From Viridibacterium sp035456105 (GTDB lineage: Bacteria > Pseudomonadota > Gammaproteobacteria > Burkholderiales > Rhodocyclaceae): DNA of 64,000 nt. How positions within the stretch are numbered: the stretch's first letter is position 1; the number at the start of each line of letters is the position of its first letter. The translations under genes were made by a program, and so were the position numbers. The notes under the pieces were generated by a model. The model saw only the letters and a list, made by a program, of their open reading frames with translations, was not told the origin of the DNA and did not search any database. The stretch spans positions 620,001-684,000 of the forward strand of contig DATIDV010000017.1 in assembly GCA_035456105.1 (NCBI GenBank). The letters run 5' to 3'. Of this stretch, positions 16,551 to 25,147 are shown one piece after another.

Positions 16551-16943
16551 ATGGTATTACAACAACTATACGCATACGCGATTCATCTACTTACCGGGCT
16601 GGGCGTGGTCGCCGTCTTTGTCGCCATCTATCTGCATGTCACGCCATTTCGTGAGCTCTACCTGATTCGCAATGGTGGCGTCGCTGCGGCGCTCTCGCTC
16701 GGTGGCGCGACGCTCGGTTTCGCGCTGACGGTTGCATCGAGCATCCTGCACAACGACACCTTCGCGATGTTCCTGTTCTGGGCGGCTTGCAGTGCCGTCG
16801 TGCAGGTCATCGCCTACGCCGTCGTCGCACGTCTGCTGCCACATCTCAACGATGCGCTGGAGAACAATAACGTCGCCATGGGCGGCCTCATGGGCGTCGT
16901 ATCGTTGGTCGTCGGCTGCATCAACGCAGCCGCACTGTCGTAA
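16551..16943 (+). CDS. DUF350 family membrane protein
   Basis: A 130-residue protein with four transmembrane helices and the DUF350 pattern LTGLGVVAVFVAIYLHVTPF, then ELYLIRNGGVAAALSLGGATLGF. DUF350 proteins recur with spermidine-synthase-like enzymes, PspA or SPFH proteins and DUF4178; their function is unknown, but a small channel or membrane scaffold is plausible. GGAG lies 7 bases before the ATG at 16551. It shares a 133-base divergent promoter region with the SpeE-like gene. Confidence 0.9.
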   Translation: MVLQQLYAYAIHLLTGLGVVAVFVAIYLHVTPFRELYLIRNGGVAAALSLGGATLGFALTVASSILHNDTFAMFLFWAACSAVVQVIAYAVVARLLPHLNDALENNNVAMGGLMGVVSLVVGCINAAALS

Positions 16944-17004
16944 TCCAATTTCGTAGCGACGTGGCATTCCCGCCGCGTCCTCATTGCCAGCAAGGAGAGC
17001 CATC

Positions 17005-18015
17005 ATGGGCTTGGGCGATTTCATCAAGAAACAGTTTATCGACGTCCTGCAATGGACCGAAGACAGCGACGACGTGCTCGCCTGGCGCTACCCCATGGAC
17101 GGCATGGAAATCCAGAATGGCGCCAGCCTCACCGTGCGCGACTCGCAAATGGCCGTGTTCGTGAACGAGGGCAAGGTCGCCGACGTGTTCGGCCCCGGCA
17201 TGTACAAGCTCACGACGCAGACCCTGCCTGTCCTCACTTATCTGCAGAATTGGGACAAGCTCTTCGAGTCGCCTTTCAAGTCCGACCTGTACTTCTTCAG
17301 CACGCGCATCCAGCTCGCGCGCAAATGGGGCACGCCGCAGCCGATCACTATCCGCGACAAGGATTTCGGCATGGTGCGCCTGCGCGCCTTCGGCATGTAC
17401 TCCTACAAGCTGACCGACCCGAAGAAGTTCTACACCGAGATCAGCGGCACGCGCGAGATCTATACGCGTGACCAGCTCGAAGAGCAGCTGCGCAACCTCG
17501 TCGTGTCGACAATGACGGCGACATTAGGCGGCTCCGACGTGCCCTTCCTCGACATGGCCGGCAATCAGGGCCTGTTGTCGCAGAAGATGAAAGAACACAT
17601 GACGCCGGTGTTCGATCAGTACGGCCTCGCACTGGACAACTACGCCGTCGAGAACATCTCGCTGCCGGAAGAGCTGCAGAAGGCTATCGACACGCGCATC
17701 TCGATGGGCATGATGGGCGATATGGGCAAGTTCACCCAGTATCATGTAGCCAGCAGCATTCCGCTGGCGGCACAGAATGAGGGCGGCATTGCAGGCCTGG
17801 GCGCGGGGCTCGCCGCAGGTGTTGGCGTGGGGCAGATCATGGCCGATACCATGCGCAACAGCATGGCTCCTGCAGGCGGTGCTGCGGCAGCGCCGGCAGG
17901 TGACGCGCCTGAAGTGCGGCTCGAAAAGCTCAAGGGCATGCTGGACAAGGGGCTGATTGCACAGGCTGACTACGACACGGCGAAGGCCGAGATCCTCAAG
18001 AAGATGATTGGTTGA
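17005..18015 (+). CDS. SPFH-domain protein with C-terminal SHOCT motif (YdjI-like)
   Basis: A 336-residue protein of the SPFH 'virion core'/YdjI type. The SPFH domain spans about residues 30-250 (IQNGASLTVRDSQMAVFVNE at its start, ALDNYAVENISLPEELQKA late). A glycine/alanine-rich linker follows, then a C-terminal SHOCT-like motif (EVRLEKLKGMLDKGLIAQAD). SPFH proteins organise membrane microdomains. AGGAG precedes the ATG at 17005. It sits between DUF350 and DUF4178 on one strand. Confidence 0.92.
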   Translation: MGLGDFIKKQFIDVLQWTEDSDDVLAWRYPMDGMEIQNGASLTVRDSQMAVFVNEGKVADVFGPGMYKLTTQTLPVLTYLQNWDKLFESPFKSDLYFFSTRIQLARKWGTPQPITIRDKDFGMVRLRAFGMYSYKLTDPKKFYTEISGTREIYTRDQLEEQLRNLVVSTMTATLGGSDVPFLDMAGNQGLLSQKMKEHMTPVFDQYGLALDNYAVENISLPEELQKAIDTRISMGMMGDMGKFTQYHVASSIPLAAQNEGGIAGLGAGLAAGVGVGQIMADTMRNSMAPAGGAAAAPAGDAPEVRLEKLKGMLDKGLIAQADYDTAKAEILKKMIG

Positions 18016-18050
18016 CGCTGAATGCCCGACCAACATTGCGTGCGGGTTGC

Positions 18051-18080
18051 GTAGGGCGGGTTCGCGCAGCGTAACCCACC
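18051..18080. repeat. REP-like palindromic element
   Basis: The sequence GTAGGGCGGG-TTCGCGCAGC-GTAACCCACC has imperfect dyad symmetry (GGCGGGTT / AACCCACC) and resembles the short REP-type repeats dispersed in many proteobacterial intergenic regions. A further half copy (GGCGGGTTACGG) occurs at about 18122-18133. It fills most of the 185-base gap between the SPFH and DUF4178 genes. Confidence 0.6.
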
Positions 18081-18200
18081 GGTCGTAAGCTTCCGGGCGC
18101 CCGCGCCCGCTTGAAATGATCGGCGGGTTACGGCTTCTGGCCTGACCTCCCCACGCCCCGTGCCGCATTCACCCACGAGAAGAATTAGCCTGAGCTAACG

Positions 18201-19700
18201 ATGTATCAAGTCGCCTGTCCCAGTTGTGGAGCACAAGTCAGCTTTCGCTCGGCCGCCTCGGTCATGGCAGTGTGCAGCTATTGCCAGAGCACCCTGCTGC
18301 GCGACGCGGACTCGGTGCGCGACATCGGCAAGATGTCCGCGGTGCTGGAGGACTACTCGCCGATCCAGATCAATACCAGTGGCATGTTCGAGGGCAAGCG
18401 CTTCGGTGTCGTCGGGCGCATCCAGCTCGAGTACGCCGATGGTTACTGGAACGAGTGGTATGCGCTGTTCGATGACGGCACGGCGTGCTGGCTGTCGGAT
18501 GCCTCGGGCAAGTACACGCTGACCGTGCAATCGACGACGGTGCCCAAAGAGGTTCCGATCTTCGAGCGCATCCAGCCGGGCGGGCGTTTGGCCTTCGACA
18601 ATGTCCGCTACGTCGCTGCCGATGTGCGCACGGCACGCTGTACCGGTGGTCAGGGTGAGCTGCCGTTCAAGGTCGGCGAGGGCTGGGAGGCGAAGGTCGC
18701 GGACTACCGCAACGGCCAGCGCTTCGCGACGCTGGACTACTCGGACGGCGCCACGCCGGCGATCTACACCGGCAAGGCCGTCACGCTGGAGACGCTGGCT
18801 TGTCAGCTGCTGCGTGAGGAAACGCAGATCCAGCAAAGCGCGGGCAAGCTGCGCGGCAGCACCGCGAATCTTGAATGCCCGAACTGTGGAGCCTCGATTG
18901 CATACCGCTCCGGCATTGCCCAGCACCTCGTCTGCCAAACCTGCCATGCGGAAGTCGGCGCGCGCGCCGGGCAGGTGGAAGTGCTGGCCAAGAACGAAGA
19001 GCTTGAACAGCGCACAACCACGCTGGCGCTGGGTGATGTCGCCAAGATTGGCGGTGCAGCATGGACCTTGATCGGGCTGATGGAATGCCGTGAGACAGGT
19101 GAGGAATCCTCGGCCTGGGTCGAGTACCTGCTCCACAATCCGAAAAAGGGTTTCCAGTGGATCGTCGAGAGCATGGAAGGCTGGGATCTCGTCACCGTGC
19201 TCGACGAATGGCCGGAGGCGGCCGGCAGTGACCAGTTACGGTTGCGCGGCCAGGTCTTTAACAAGCTCTATGACTATGGTGCGGAAGTCATCTGGGCGGC
19301 AGGCGCATTCAACTGGCGCGTGCATGTCGGCGACCGTACGAGCATCGCCGATTACAAGCAGGGCAATATGACGCTGACCGCCGAACGCTCTTCGTGTGAA
19401 TTGAACTGGAGCCTCGCCAAGCGCGTCGCGGCGCGTGACGTGCTCGGCTGGTTCGGCAAGGCAGCCCAAGCTGCAGCGCTGCCGAAGGAGAGCCTCACTT
19501 CGCGCGCTGCGGACAGCGGAGATACAGCCGGCCAGATTCGTAAGGCCGCCTGGGTGTTCACCGCGTTGATCCTCGTACTGAACGTACCGATTCTCTTTGC
19601 GCAGGGCTTTGCCAATCTCGCAGTGCCGGCACTCGGTCTGTTTGCATTGTGGTTCCCCGTGCTCAAGTTCTCCGATAACGGCTCGGGAGACGACGACTGA
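18201..19700 (+). CDS. Zinc-ribbon DUF4178 protein
   Basis: A 499-residue protein with two repeats of one unit: a zinc ribbon (CPSCG...CSYC near residues 6-29, and CPNCG...CQTC near 225-250) followed by a beta-rich DUF4178 domain (about 55-200 and 275-420). A C-terminal transmembrane pair lies at about 450-485, then an acidic tail. It is probably a membrane-anchored partner of the SPFH, DUF350 and polyamine genes. The stop overlaps the start of the small glycine-rich gene by 1 base. Confidence 0.88.
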   Translation: MYQVACPSCGAQVSFRSAASVMAVCSYCQSTLLRDADSVRDIGKMSAVLEDYSPIQINTSGMFEGKRFGVVGRIQLEYADGYWNEWYALFDDGTACWLSDASGKYTLTVQSTTVPKEVPIFERIQPGGRLAFDNVRYVAADVRTARCTGGQGELPFKVGEGWEAKVADYRNGQRFATLDYSDGATPAIYTGKAVTLETLACQLLREETQIQQSAGKLRGSTANLECPNCGASIAYRSGIAQHLVCQTCHAEVGARAGQVEVLAKNEELEQRTTTLALGDVAKIGGAAWTLIGLMECRETGEESSAWVEYLLHNPKKGFQWIVESMEGWDLVTVLDEWPEAAGSDQLRLRGQVFNKLYDYGAEVIWAAGAFNWRVHVGDRTSIADYKQGNMTLTAERSSCELNWSLAKRVAARDVLGWFGKAAQAAALPKESLTSRAADSGDTAGQIRKAAWVFTALILVLNVPILFAQGFANLAVPALGLFALWFPVLKFSDNGSGDDD

Positions 19701-19858
19701 TGTGGCGTTTCATTTACATCATCTACGCCATCGTCGTCACTATTGCCACGACGGCCATTCATGGCGGATCCGGGAGCGGGGGTGGGGGCAGCTATCGCAG
19801 CTGGGGCGGCTCGAGCTCCGGCAGCGGCTATTCCGGTGGTGGGTCCTTCCACAAATGA
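19700..19858 (+). CDS. Small glycine/serine-rich membrane protein
   Basis: A 52-residue protein. One N-terminal transmembrane helix (WRFIYIIYAIVVTIATTAI) is followed by a Gly/Ser/Tyr-rich tail. The start codon overlaps the DUF4178 stop by 1 base and its stop overlaps the speD start by 4 bases, so it is translated as part of the cluster. I do not know the family by name. The tail resembles low-complexity segments of surface or condensate-forming proteins. Its retention between coupled genes argues that it is real. Confidence 0.75.
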   Translation: MWRFIYIIYAIVVTIATTAIHGGSGSGGGGSYRSWGGSSSGSGYSGGGSFHK

Positions 19859-20226
19859 GTTCAAGAATGGGCACCGCGACAATCCTCGGCCAGCATCTGC
19901 TGCTCGATCTGCATGAAGTCTCACCCGCGCTGCTGGGTGACACACAACGAATCGAGTGCGCGCTGCGCGAAGCCGCGCGGCTGGCCGGGGCGACTCCCAT
20001 CCATGCCCACTTTCACCACTTCGGTGAAGGTATGGGCGTGACTGGCGTATTGCTGCTACGCGAATCGCATATCAGCATCCACACCTGGCCGGAGCATGGT
20101 TATGCGGCGGTGGATGTGTTCATGTGCGGTGACGCGCAGCCCGAGCGGGCAACGGCACATATCGCGAGCGCCATGGCTGCCGGGGGCCACAGGGTGCGCT
20201 CTCAGGCGCGCGGCATCACGGAGTAG
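19855..20226 (+). CDS. speD: S-adenosylmethionine decarboxylase proenzyme
   Basis: A 123-residue SpeD of the small prokaryotic type. The self-cleavage site is the Ser in LLRESHISIHTWPEH near residue 65; processing there yields the pyruvoyl cofactor. Conserved YAAVDVFMCGD follows. It makes decarboxylated SAM, the aminopropyl donor for the SpeE-like protein encoded divergently at 14906-16417. The ATG at 19855 overlaps the upstream stop (ATGA); an ATG at 19867 is the alternative. Confidence 0.93.
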   Translation: MSSRMGTATILGQHLLLDLHEVSPALLGDTQRIECALREAARLAGATPIHAHFHHFGEGMGVTGVLLLRESHISIHTWPEHGYAAVDVFMCGDAQPERATAHIASAMAAGGHRVRSQARGITE

Positions 20227-20244
20227 TGCGAGGGACAGCGCTAC

Positions 20245-22236
20245 TCACAATACCCGGCGCTCGATGTAAGGCCGTGATTGCAGAATCACGATCCGGCCCT
20301 GAGGGTTGATTGCCCACTCGATGTCCTGTTCCACCCCAGCCCTCAGCCTCTTTATCTGATGACCCGCAAACGCAAGCGCGCGCACCTGGTCTTCGCTCAG
20401 CACGGCGTTCGCTGCATCGATGGGCTTTTCGATTACACCGCCGGTGGCGTCAAGCTTGAGTTCGGAATCTTCGTCCGATCGCGCCAGGCGTCGTACCGCC
20501 CCGCTCCATACATCGAGCATTGATTGCTCGGCAACCCGGCGACCTTCCACGACCTTGATACCTATGCCGCGCTTGGCCGATATGTACACGGCATTCTGAT
20601 GCGTTACATCGAAAGGGTCTCGCGTAATCATTACGCCCGAAGTGACGGAGTCGACTGCACGCTGAACGAACACCGCCATGGCGACTTGTTCGAGCGCGAT
20701 GCCTGCGTGACGGCGCGCTTCAAAGGCCTCGAAATTGAAAACGGAGGCCCAAACGGTTTTCACGGCTTGGGGGATATCTGCGCCTCGCGTCACGTTGGGC
20801 ACGGTGGTGTACAGCCCGGCACCGCTGAAGTGCGTCAGGTCTTCCGAGTTTGACGAACTGCGTACAAACGCACCCGCACTCCCCAGCTGAGCTTGCCACT
20901 GACGCGTCCAGCTTGCCTCTGTAGCGGCGTCTGCCGGCATTTCGATCAGGTCGCGTCGCAAGTCTTCGAGAGATTTGCGTCGTACAGCCCGGCTTTGCTC
21001 GAAGCCAGCGACCGTTAAGGCCGCCTGAATACGCTGCCTGATTTCAGGCTGCTTCATGAAGGCAACGTACTGTGCGTAGGGAATGCAGAAGCCGTCGGGC
21101 ACGGGCGCTACCCCCGTCAGCTTGCGTGCCCGACGTGCTTCCTCGATTTCTCCCAGTATCGCCGCCTTGCCGCCGCATGCGTCACTGCTGGCTGTCCGCA
21201 ACTGCGCTAATGGCTTGAGGCCACGCTGCTGCAAGTCGGGCGCGCGAACACGCGTTACCTTGGGGCGGTCCACAAGGTGCTGTGGTCGTGGGGCGGGCAC
21301 AATGGTGTAGCCACTATTGCCCACGGTCAGCTTGACCCACTGGCCCTCAAAAGGCTTCAAGGCGTCAAAGGCATTCTTCACATAGGCATTCGGCACACCC
21401 CAGCCTTTGACGAGCAGATTCACATGCGACAGCATCGTCGACGGCTTCTCCGTGATCACGCCAGCCACCGGTGGTATCGCCAGGGCCACATGCTGCAGGA
21501 CCACGATATCCGTGGCTTCAATGTCATCTTCGCCCTCGGCTTCGATGTCGACCACAAGACGCAAACGGCCTTGGGCCACGCCCGGATTCAGCGGCAGGAA
21601 GTTGCGGCTACCGATGATCTGTGCCTCGGTCATCATCGGCAAACCCGCCTCGTGTGCCACATCTTCATGCTGTGTCGAGTTGGTCTTGAACGTCGCAGGT
21701 GCAAAGAAGGTGGTGGCCAGACGACGCTGGGTAAGCGTCAGGAGCTCTGTCGTCATGCGGTCACCTTCCCAGAACTCGTACAGCCATTGCTGCAGTTCGG
21801 GATGAAAGCCGATTGTGCCGAACACGAAACGGCGATCCGGCTTGTCGTAGTAGCTGGCGATGGTCTTATGGTCGAGGTTGGCAACCAGGAACTGGGCCCG
21901 CAGGAAGTCTTCGTGCAGCTTGAAGCGTTGCGCATTGATGAAATAAACGCGATCTCCGTGTGCGCGATCGATCACGAAAATCGTATGAACAATGGCTTGC
22001 GGTGTACCAGGATCGTAAACGCGCGCCAGACCGTCAAACTCGGCGCGACTCGTAATCGAGTCGAGGAAAGCAGCCTTTGTCCGAGCAGCGCTGCCTGTGC
22101 CGCTGGTGGTCATGGCGCTGCCGCGGCGCTGGGCAGTAAAGGTAGAGGGCTTTTCGGCCAGTTGCCCCCAGGCTTGCATCGGCGCGAGCGCCAACAGCAG
22201 TAATAGCGCGCAGCTCATTCTCGCCAGGTTCGACAT
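20245..22236 (-). CDS. Exported glucan-water-dikinase-like / PEP-synthase-related protein
   Basis: A 663-residue protein with a signal peptide (LARMSCALLLLLALAPMQAWG, cleavage about residue 24). A swivelling phosphohistidine domain comes first: the motif EKPSTMLSHVNLL places the catalytic-type His at about residue 271. A PPDK-type ATP-grasp domain forms the C-terminal half, with FVRSSSNSEDLTHFSGAGLY and IQRAVDSVTSGVM-like segments. This order (His domain before ATP-grasp) is that of alpha-glucan water dikinases rather than PEP synthase. Export is odd because the periplasm lacks ATP. The start at 22236 is preceded by GAGGA; longer in-frame extensions lack signal features. Confidence 0.82.
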   Translation of the reverse strand: MSNLARMSCALLLLLALAPMQAWGQLAEKPSTFTAQRRGSAMTTSGTGSAARTKAAFLDSITSRAEFDGLARVYDPGTPQAIVHTIFVIDRAHGDRVYFINAQRFKLHEDFLRAQFLVANLDHKTIASYYDKPDRRFVFGTIGFHPELQQWLYEFWEGDRMTTELLTLTQRRLATTFFAPATFKTNSTQHEDVAHEAGLPMMTEAQIIGSRNFLPLNPGVAQGRLRLVVDIEAEGEDDIEATDIVVLQHVALAIPPVAGVITEKPSTMLSHVNLLVKGWGVPNAYVKNAFDALKPFEGQWVKLTVGNSGYTIVPAPRPQHLVDRPKVTRVRAPDLQQRGLKPLAQLRTASSDACGGKAAILGEIEEARRARKLTGVAPVPDGFCIPYAQYVAFMKQPEIRQRIQAALTVAGFEQSRAVRRKSLEDLRRDLIEMPADAATEASWTRQWQAQLGSAGAFVRSSSNSEDLTHFSGAGLYTTVPNVTRGADIPQAVKTVWASVFNFEAFEARRHAGIALEQVAMAVFVQRAVDSVTSGVMITRDPFDVTHQNAVYISAKRGIGIKVVEGRRVAEQSMLDVWSGAVRRLARSDEDSELKLDATGGVIEKPIDAANAVLSEDQVRALAFAGHQIKRLRAGVEQDIEWAINPQGRIVILQSRPYIERRVL

Positions 22237-22400
22237 GCCCGGATCCTCGATCTGTTGAATGGCGCTGGAGTTTACATGCGAAATGGGTAAGCCGCAGGTG
22301 GCATGATGGCCGCCTGTCAGGCGACGCGCCACCGTCGTGCGGATGGCGGCGCGTGGGCGCCTCGGGCGCTGGATATTGTCCGCGCGGCGTGTCTCGCGGG

Positions 22401-23867
22401 TCAGCCCAGCTTTTTCTTGAGCAGCTCGTTGACCTGCGCCGGCGAAGCTTTGCCCTTGCTGGCCTTCATGACCTGCCCGACCAGTGCGTTGAAGGCTTTC
22501 TCCTTGCCGGCGCGGTATTCCTCGACGTTTTTCGCGTTGGCGGCGATGACTTCGTCGATGATGGGTTCGATAGCAGAGACATCGGTGACCTGCTTCAGGC
22601 CCTGCGTTTCGATGATGCTGTCGGCCGCATTTGCCTCACTTCCGCCCTCGCCATTCCACAGCGCCTCGAAAACCTTCTTGGCAATGTTGTTGGAGATGGT
22701 GTTGTCGGCGATGCGCTTCATCAGTCCTGCAAGTTGTGCCGGGCTGACCGGAGAGTCCTTGATCTCACGCTCTTCACGGTTGAGGCGTGCGGCGATCTCG
22801 CCCATCACCCAGTTGGCAATCGGCTTGGCGAGATCGGGGCCGGCGGCTGCAACCGCATCGACGTAGTACTGCGCGGTGTCGCGGCTACCGGTCAGTGCAG
22901 CGGCGTCGTAGGCAGACAGGCCGTATTCACCTTCAAAACGCGCCGCCAGTTGCACCGGCAGTTCCGGCATCTCGCTCTTCACGCGGCTGATCCACTCCGC
23001 GCTGATTTCCAGCGGCAGCAGATCGGGGTCGGGGAAGTAGCGATAGTCGTGCGCGTCTTCCTTGCTGCGCATGGCGCGTGTCTCGCCCGTGTCCGGATCG
23101 AACAGCACGGTGGCTTGCTGGATTTTGTGACCATCTTCGATCTGTTCGATCTGCCATTGCACTTCGTAGTCGATGGCCTGCTGCATGAAGCGGAAGCTGT
23201 TCAGGTTCTTGATCTCGCGGCGCGTGCCGTATTCAGCCGCGCCCTTCTTGCGCACCGAGACATTGGCGTCGCAGCGGAACGAGCCTTCCTGCATATTGCC
23301 GTCGCAGATGTCGATCCACTGCACCAGCGAGTGCAGCGCCTTGGCATAGGCCACGGCTTCGGCGGAGGAGCGCATGTCGGGCTCGGTAACGATCTCCAGC
23401 AGCGGCGTGCCGGCGCGATTCAGATCGATGCCGCTCTGGCCCTTGAAGTCTTCGTGCAGGCTTTTGCCGGCGTCTTCCTCGAGGTGCGCGCGTGTGAGAT
23501 TCACCGTCTTCGAGTAGGCCTTGTCGCCCTCGCCCACCTGAATGGTCAGCGTACCGCCAACGACGACCGGCAGCTCGTACTGGCTGATCTGGTAACCCTT
23601 GGGCAGGTCGGGGTAGAAGTAATTCTTGCGTGCAAAGACGGAGCGCGGCGCGATCTCGGCACCGATGGCCAGGCCGAAGCGGATGGCGCGTGCGACGGCG
23701 CCGTGGTTGAGCACCGGCAGCACGCCGGGCAGGGCGATATCCACCGCACTGGCCTGCTCGTTCGGCTCGGCACCGAAGGCGGTGCTGGCGCCGGAGAAAA
23801 TCTTGGAGACGGTGTTGAGCTGGGCGTGGGTTTCCAGGCCGATGACAACTTCCCAATCGCTACGCAT
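22401..23867 (-). CDS. gatB: Asp/Glu-tRNA amidotransferase subunit B
   Basis: A 488-residue GatB. The N-terminus WEVVIGLETHAQL and the YFYPDLPKGYQISQYE segment are hallmarks, and RADGIDLNRAGTPLLEIVTEPD is the conserved kinase-like core. A C-terminal GatB/YqeY tail begins about residue 330. It phosphorylates and transamidates misacylated Glu-tRNA(Gln) or Asp-tRNA(Asn) with GatA and GatC. Neither gatA nor gatC lies immediately upstream, which is unlike the common gatCAB operon. Confidence 0.96.
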   Translation of the reverse strand: MRSDWEVVIGLETHAQLNTVSKIFSGASTAFGAEPNEQASAVDIALPGVLPVLNHGAVARAIRFGLAIGAEIAPRSVFARKNYFYPDLPKGYQISQYELPVVVGGTLTIQVGEGDKAYSKTVNLTRAHLEEDAGKSLHEDFKGQSGIDLNRAGTPLLEIVTEPDMRSSAEAVAYAKALHSLVQWIDICDGNMQEGSFRCDANVSVRKKGAAEYGTRREIKNLNSFRFMQQAIDYEVQWQIEQIEDGHKIQQATVLFDPDTGETRAMRSKEDAHDYRYFPDPDLLPLEISAEWISRVKSEMPELPVQLAARFEGEYGLSAYDAAALTGSRDTAQYYVDAVAAAGPDLAKPIANWVMGEIAARLNREEREIKDSPVSPAQLAGLMKRIADNTISNNIAKKVFEALWNGEGGSEANAADSIIETQGLKQVTDVSAIEPIIDEVIAANAKNVEEYRAGKEKAFNALVGQVMKASKGKASPAQVNELLKKKLG

Positions 23868-23961
23868 GGCAGGTACTCACTAAATGTGGCTTGGGGAACT
23901 TCCGGGGCGCAAATTCCGTGGATTCTGCGCAGAGCCCGCCATTTTACAGCGAGCGCTGCAG

Positions 23962-24177
23962 TCACGGCCGTCTTCTGGCGGAACTCGAACTGGCCGGCGG
24001 GGCGCAGCGCGCGTCGGGATAGGGGCCGCTTTCACGCTGCCAGCCCGCGCCCGGCGATATCTGCAGGCAGGCGATCTTGCCGTCGAGCTGGCTTTTCCAT
24101 TTGAACCAGGGCGCAGGCGCTGCCAGGACCAGCGGCGAAACGAGGCATAGTGCGATACCCAGCGCCCGTTTCTGCAT
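23962..24177 (-). CDS. Small exported protein of unknown function
   Basis: A 71-residue protein with a clear signal peptide (KRALGIALCLVSPLVLAAPA). The mature part carries two cysteines (KIACLQ, DARCAPP) and ends in a serine/arginine-rich tail. The ATG at 24177 lies 5 bases before the stop of the next upstream gene, implying coupled expression. I do not recognise the family. Confidence 0.55.
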   Translation of the reverse strand: MQKRALGIALCLVSPLVLAAPAPWFKWKSQLDGKIACLQISPGAGWQRESGPYPDARCAPPASSSSARRRP

Positions 24178-24182
24178 TCGCT

Positions 24183-24581
24183 TCAGCAAAAGAACGACTC
24201 AACGAAATGCGGTTCGCCGGAGAAGCGAACGACAAGGGATTGCGCCGTTGCTGTGAGCGCAGCGCCGTTGGCAAAGACCAGTTCCAGCGCGATCCGTCCC
24301 GTGTGTTCCGAGGGGAGTGGCACAAGGGCGAATGGCTTGCCTGCGACCGAAAGCCTGCCGTCAGACAGCTTGCCCATGCATTCATTGAGAGGCCCGGCCC
24401 AATCCGCTTCGGACAGAAGCATCTCGACCGGGCCAATGTAGCCAGAGCCACTATCGACGCCGGGCTTGCCGACCGAGCGATGAATATAGGCAGATGAGAA
24501 TGAGACACTCAAGTCACGGCCAAGCGAGTCGATCTTGCTCACTTGGGAGTCATGGAATTCAAGTGCGACATTCATGGGCAT
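24183..24581 (-). CDS. Conserved hypothetical protein
   Basis: A 132-residue soluble protein beginning MPMNVALEFHDSQVS. It alternates beta-strand-like segments (LSVSFSSAYIHRS, GYIGPVEMLL, ELVFANGAALTATAQSLVVRF), a pattern I have seen in a widespread family without assigned function. No catalytic motif is visible. It lies between a GNAT gene and a small exported protein on the same strand. Confidence 0.7.
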   Translation of the reverse strand: MPMNVALEFHDSQVSKIDSLGRDLSVSFSSAYIHRSVGKPGVDSGSGYIGPVEMLLSEADWAGPLNECMGKLSDGRLSVAGKPFALVPLPSEHTGRIALELVFANGAALTATAQSLVVRFSGEPHFVESFFC

Positions 24582-24596
24582 GATTTCGTTCAGGTC

Positions 24597-25136
24597 TCAT
24601 GGCAGCCGTACGCCACCGCTGGCGAGCTGCTTGCGATAGCGCAACTCGTTGAGCGGTGCACCGATCAGCGTGGAGTCCGTCTGTTCGCCACCGTCCGCAA
24701 TGAAGCCAAGGCCTTCGTAAAAGGCCCGTGCGCGAATGTTCTCGCGCAAGACCCACAGGCTCAGAAAGTGCCATTGCCTGGCAGCGGCGTATGCCAGTAC
24801 CTGTTCGCACAATTGGCGACCGAAGCCGCAGCGCCACACATCCGGCTGCAGATTAATGGCAAACAATTCACCGTGGCGCTTACCCACGTAAGTCGCGCCG
24901 CGCGCCAGCCCATAGTGCGCGAAGCCGACAACGACGTCGGCTGCGTTGGTCACCACGCTGGTCATGTCGGGGCCCGTGATGGACAAGCTGCGTCGCCAGT
25001 CGGCGGTGCGCTTCTCGACGCTGAGTCCGTCGAGCACAGCCTGCGGCATCAGCCCGGCGTACGCAGCGCGCCATGCAGCAATATGCACGGCGGCAATCGC
25101 GCCAGCGTCATCGACCGTAGCCAGACGTACCGCCAC
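24597..25136 (-). CDS. GNAT family N-acetyltransferase
   Basis: A 179-residue acetyltransferase. It has the N-terminal VRLATVDDAGAIAAVHIAAWR common to amino-group acetyltransferases, the acetyl-CoA motif RCGFGRQLCEQ near residue 105 and LWVLRENIRARAFYEGLGF near 130. Start codon is GTG at 25136. Substrate unknown. It is followed by the 132-residue hypothetical gene 15 bases downstream. Confidence 0.88.
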   Translation of the reverse strand: MAVRLATVDDAGAIAAVHIAAWRAAYAGLMPQAVLDGLSVEKRTADWRRSLSITGPDMTSVVTNAADVVVGFAHYGLARGATYVGKRHGELFAINLQPDVWRCGFGRQLCEQVLAYAAARQWHFLSLWVLRENIRARAFYEGLGFIADGGEQTDSTLIGAPLNELRYRKQLASGGVRLP

Positions 25137-25147
25137 TCAGACCCCGC

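Noticed and set aside
15419..16654. 411-residue plus-strand open frame
   Set aside because: It is the antisense frame of the SpeE-like gene; the sequence has no recognisable domain.
22353..24104. 583-residue plus-strand open frame
   Set aside because: It is antisense to gatB, whose motifs are unmistakable; the codon bias of high-GC genes opens the complementary frame.
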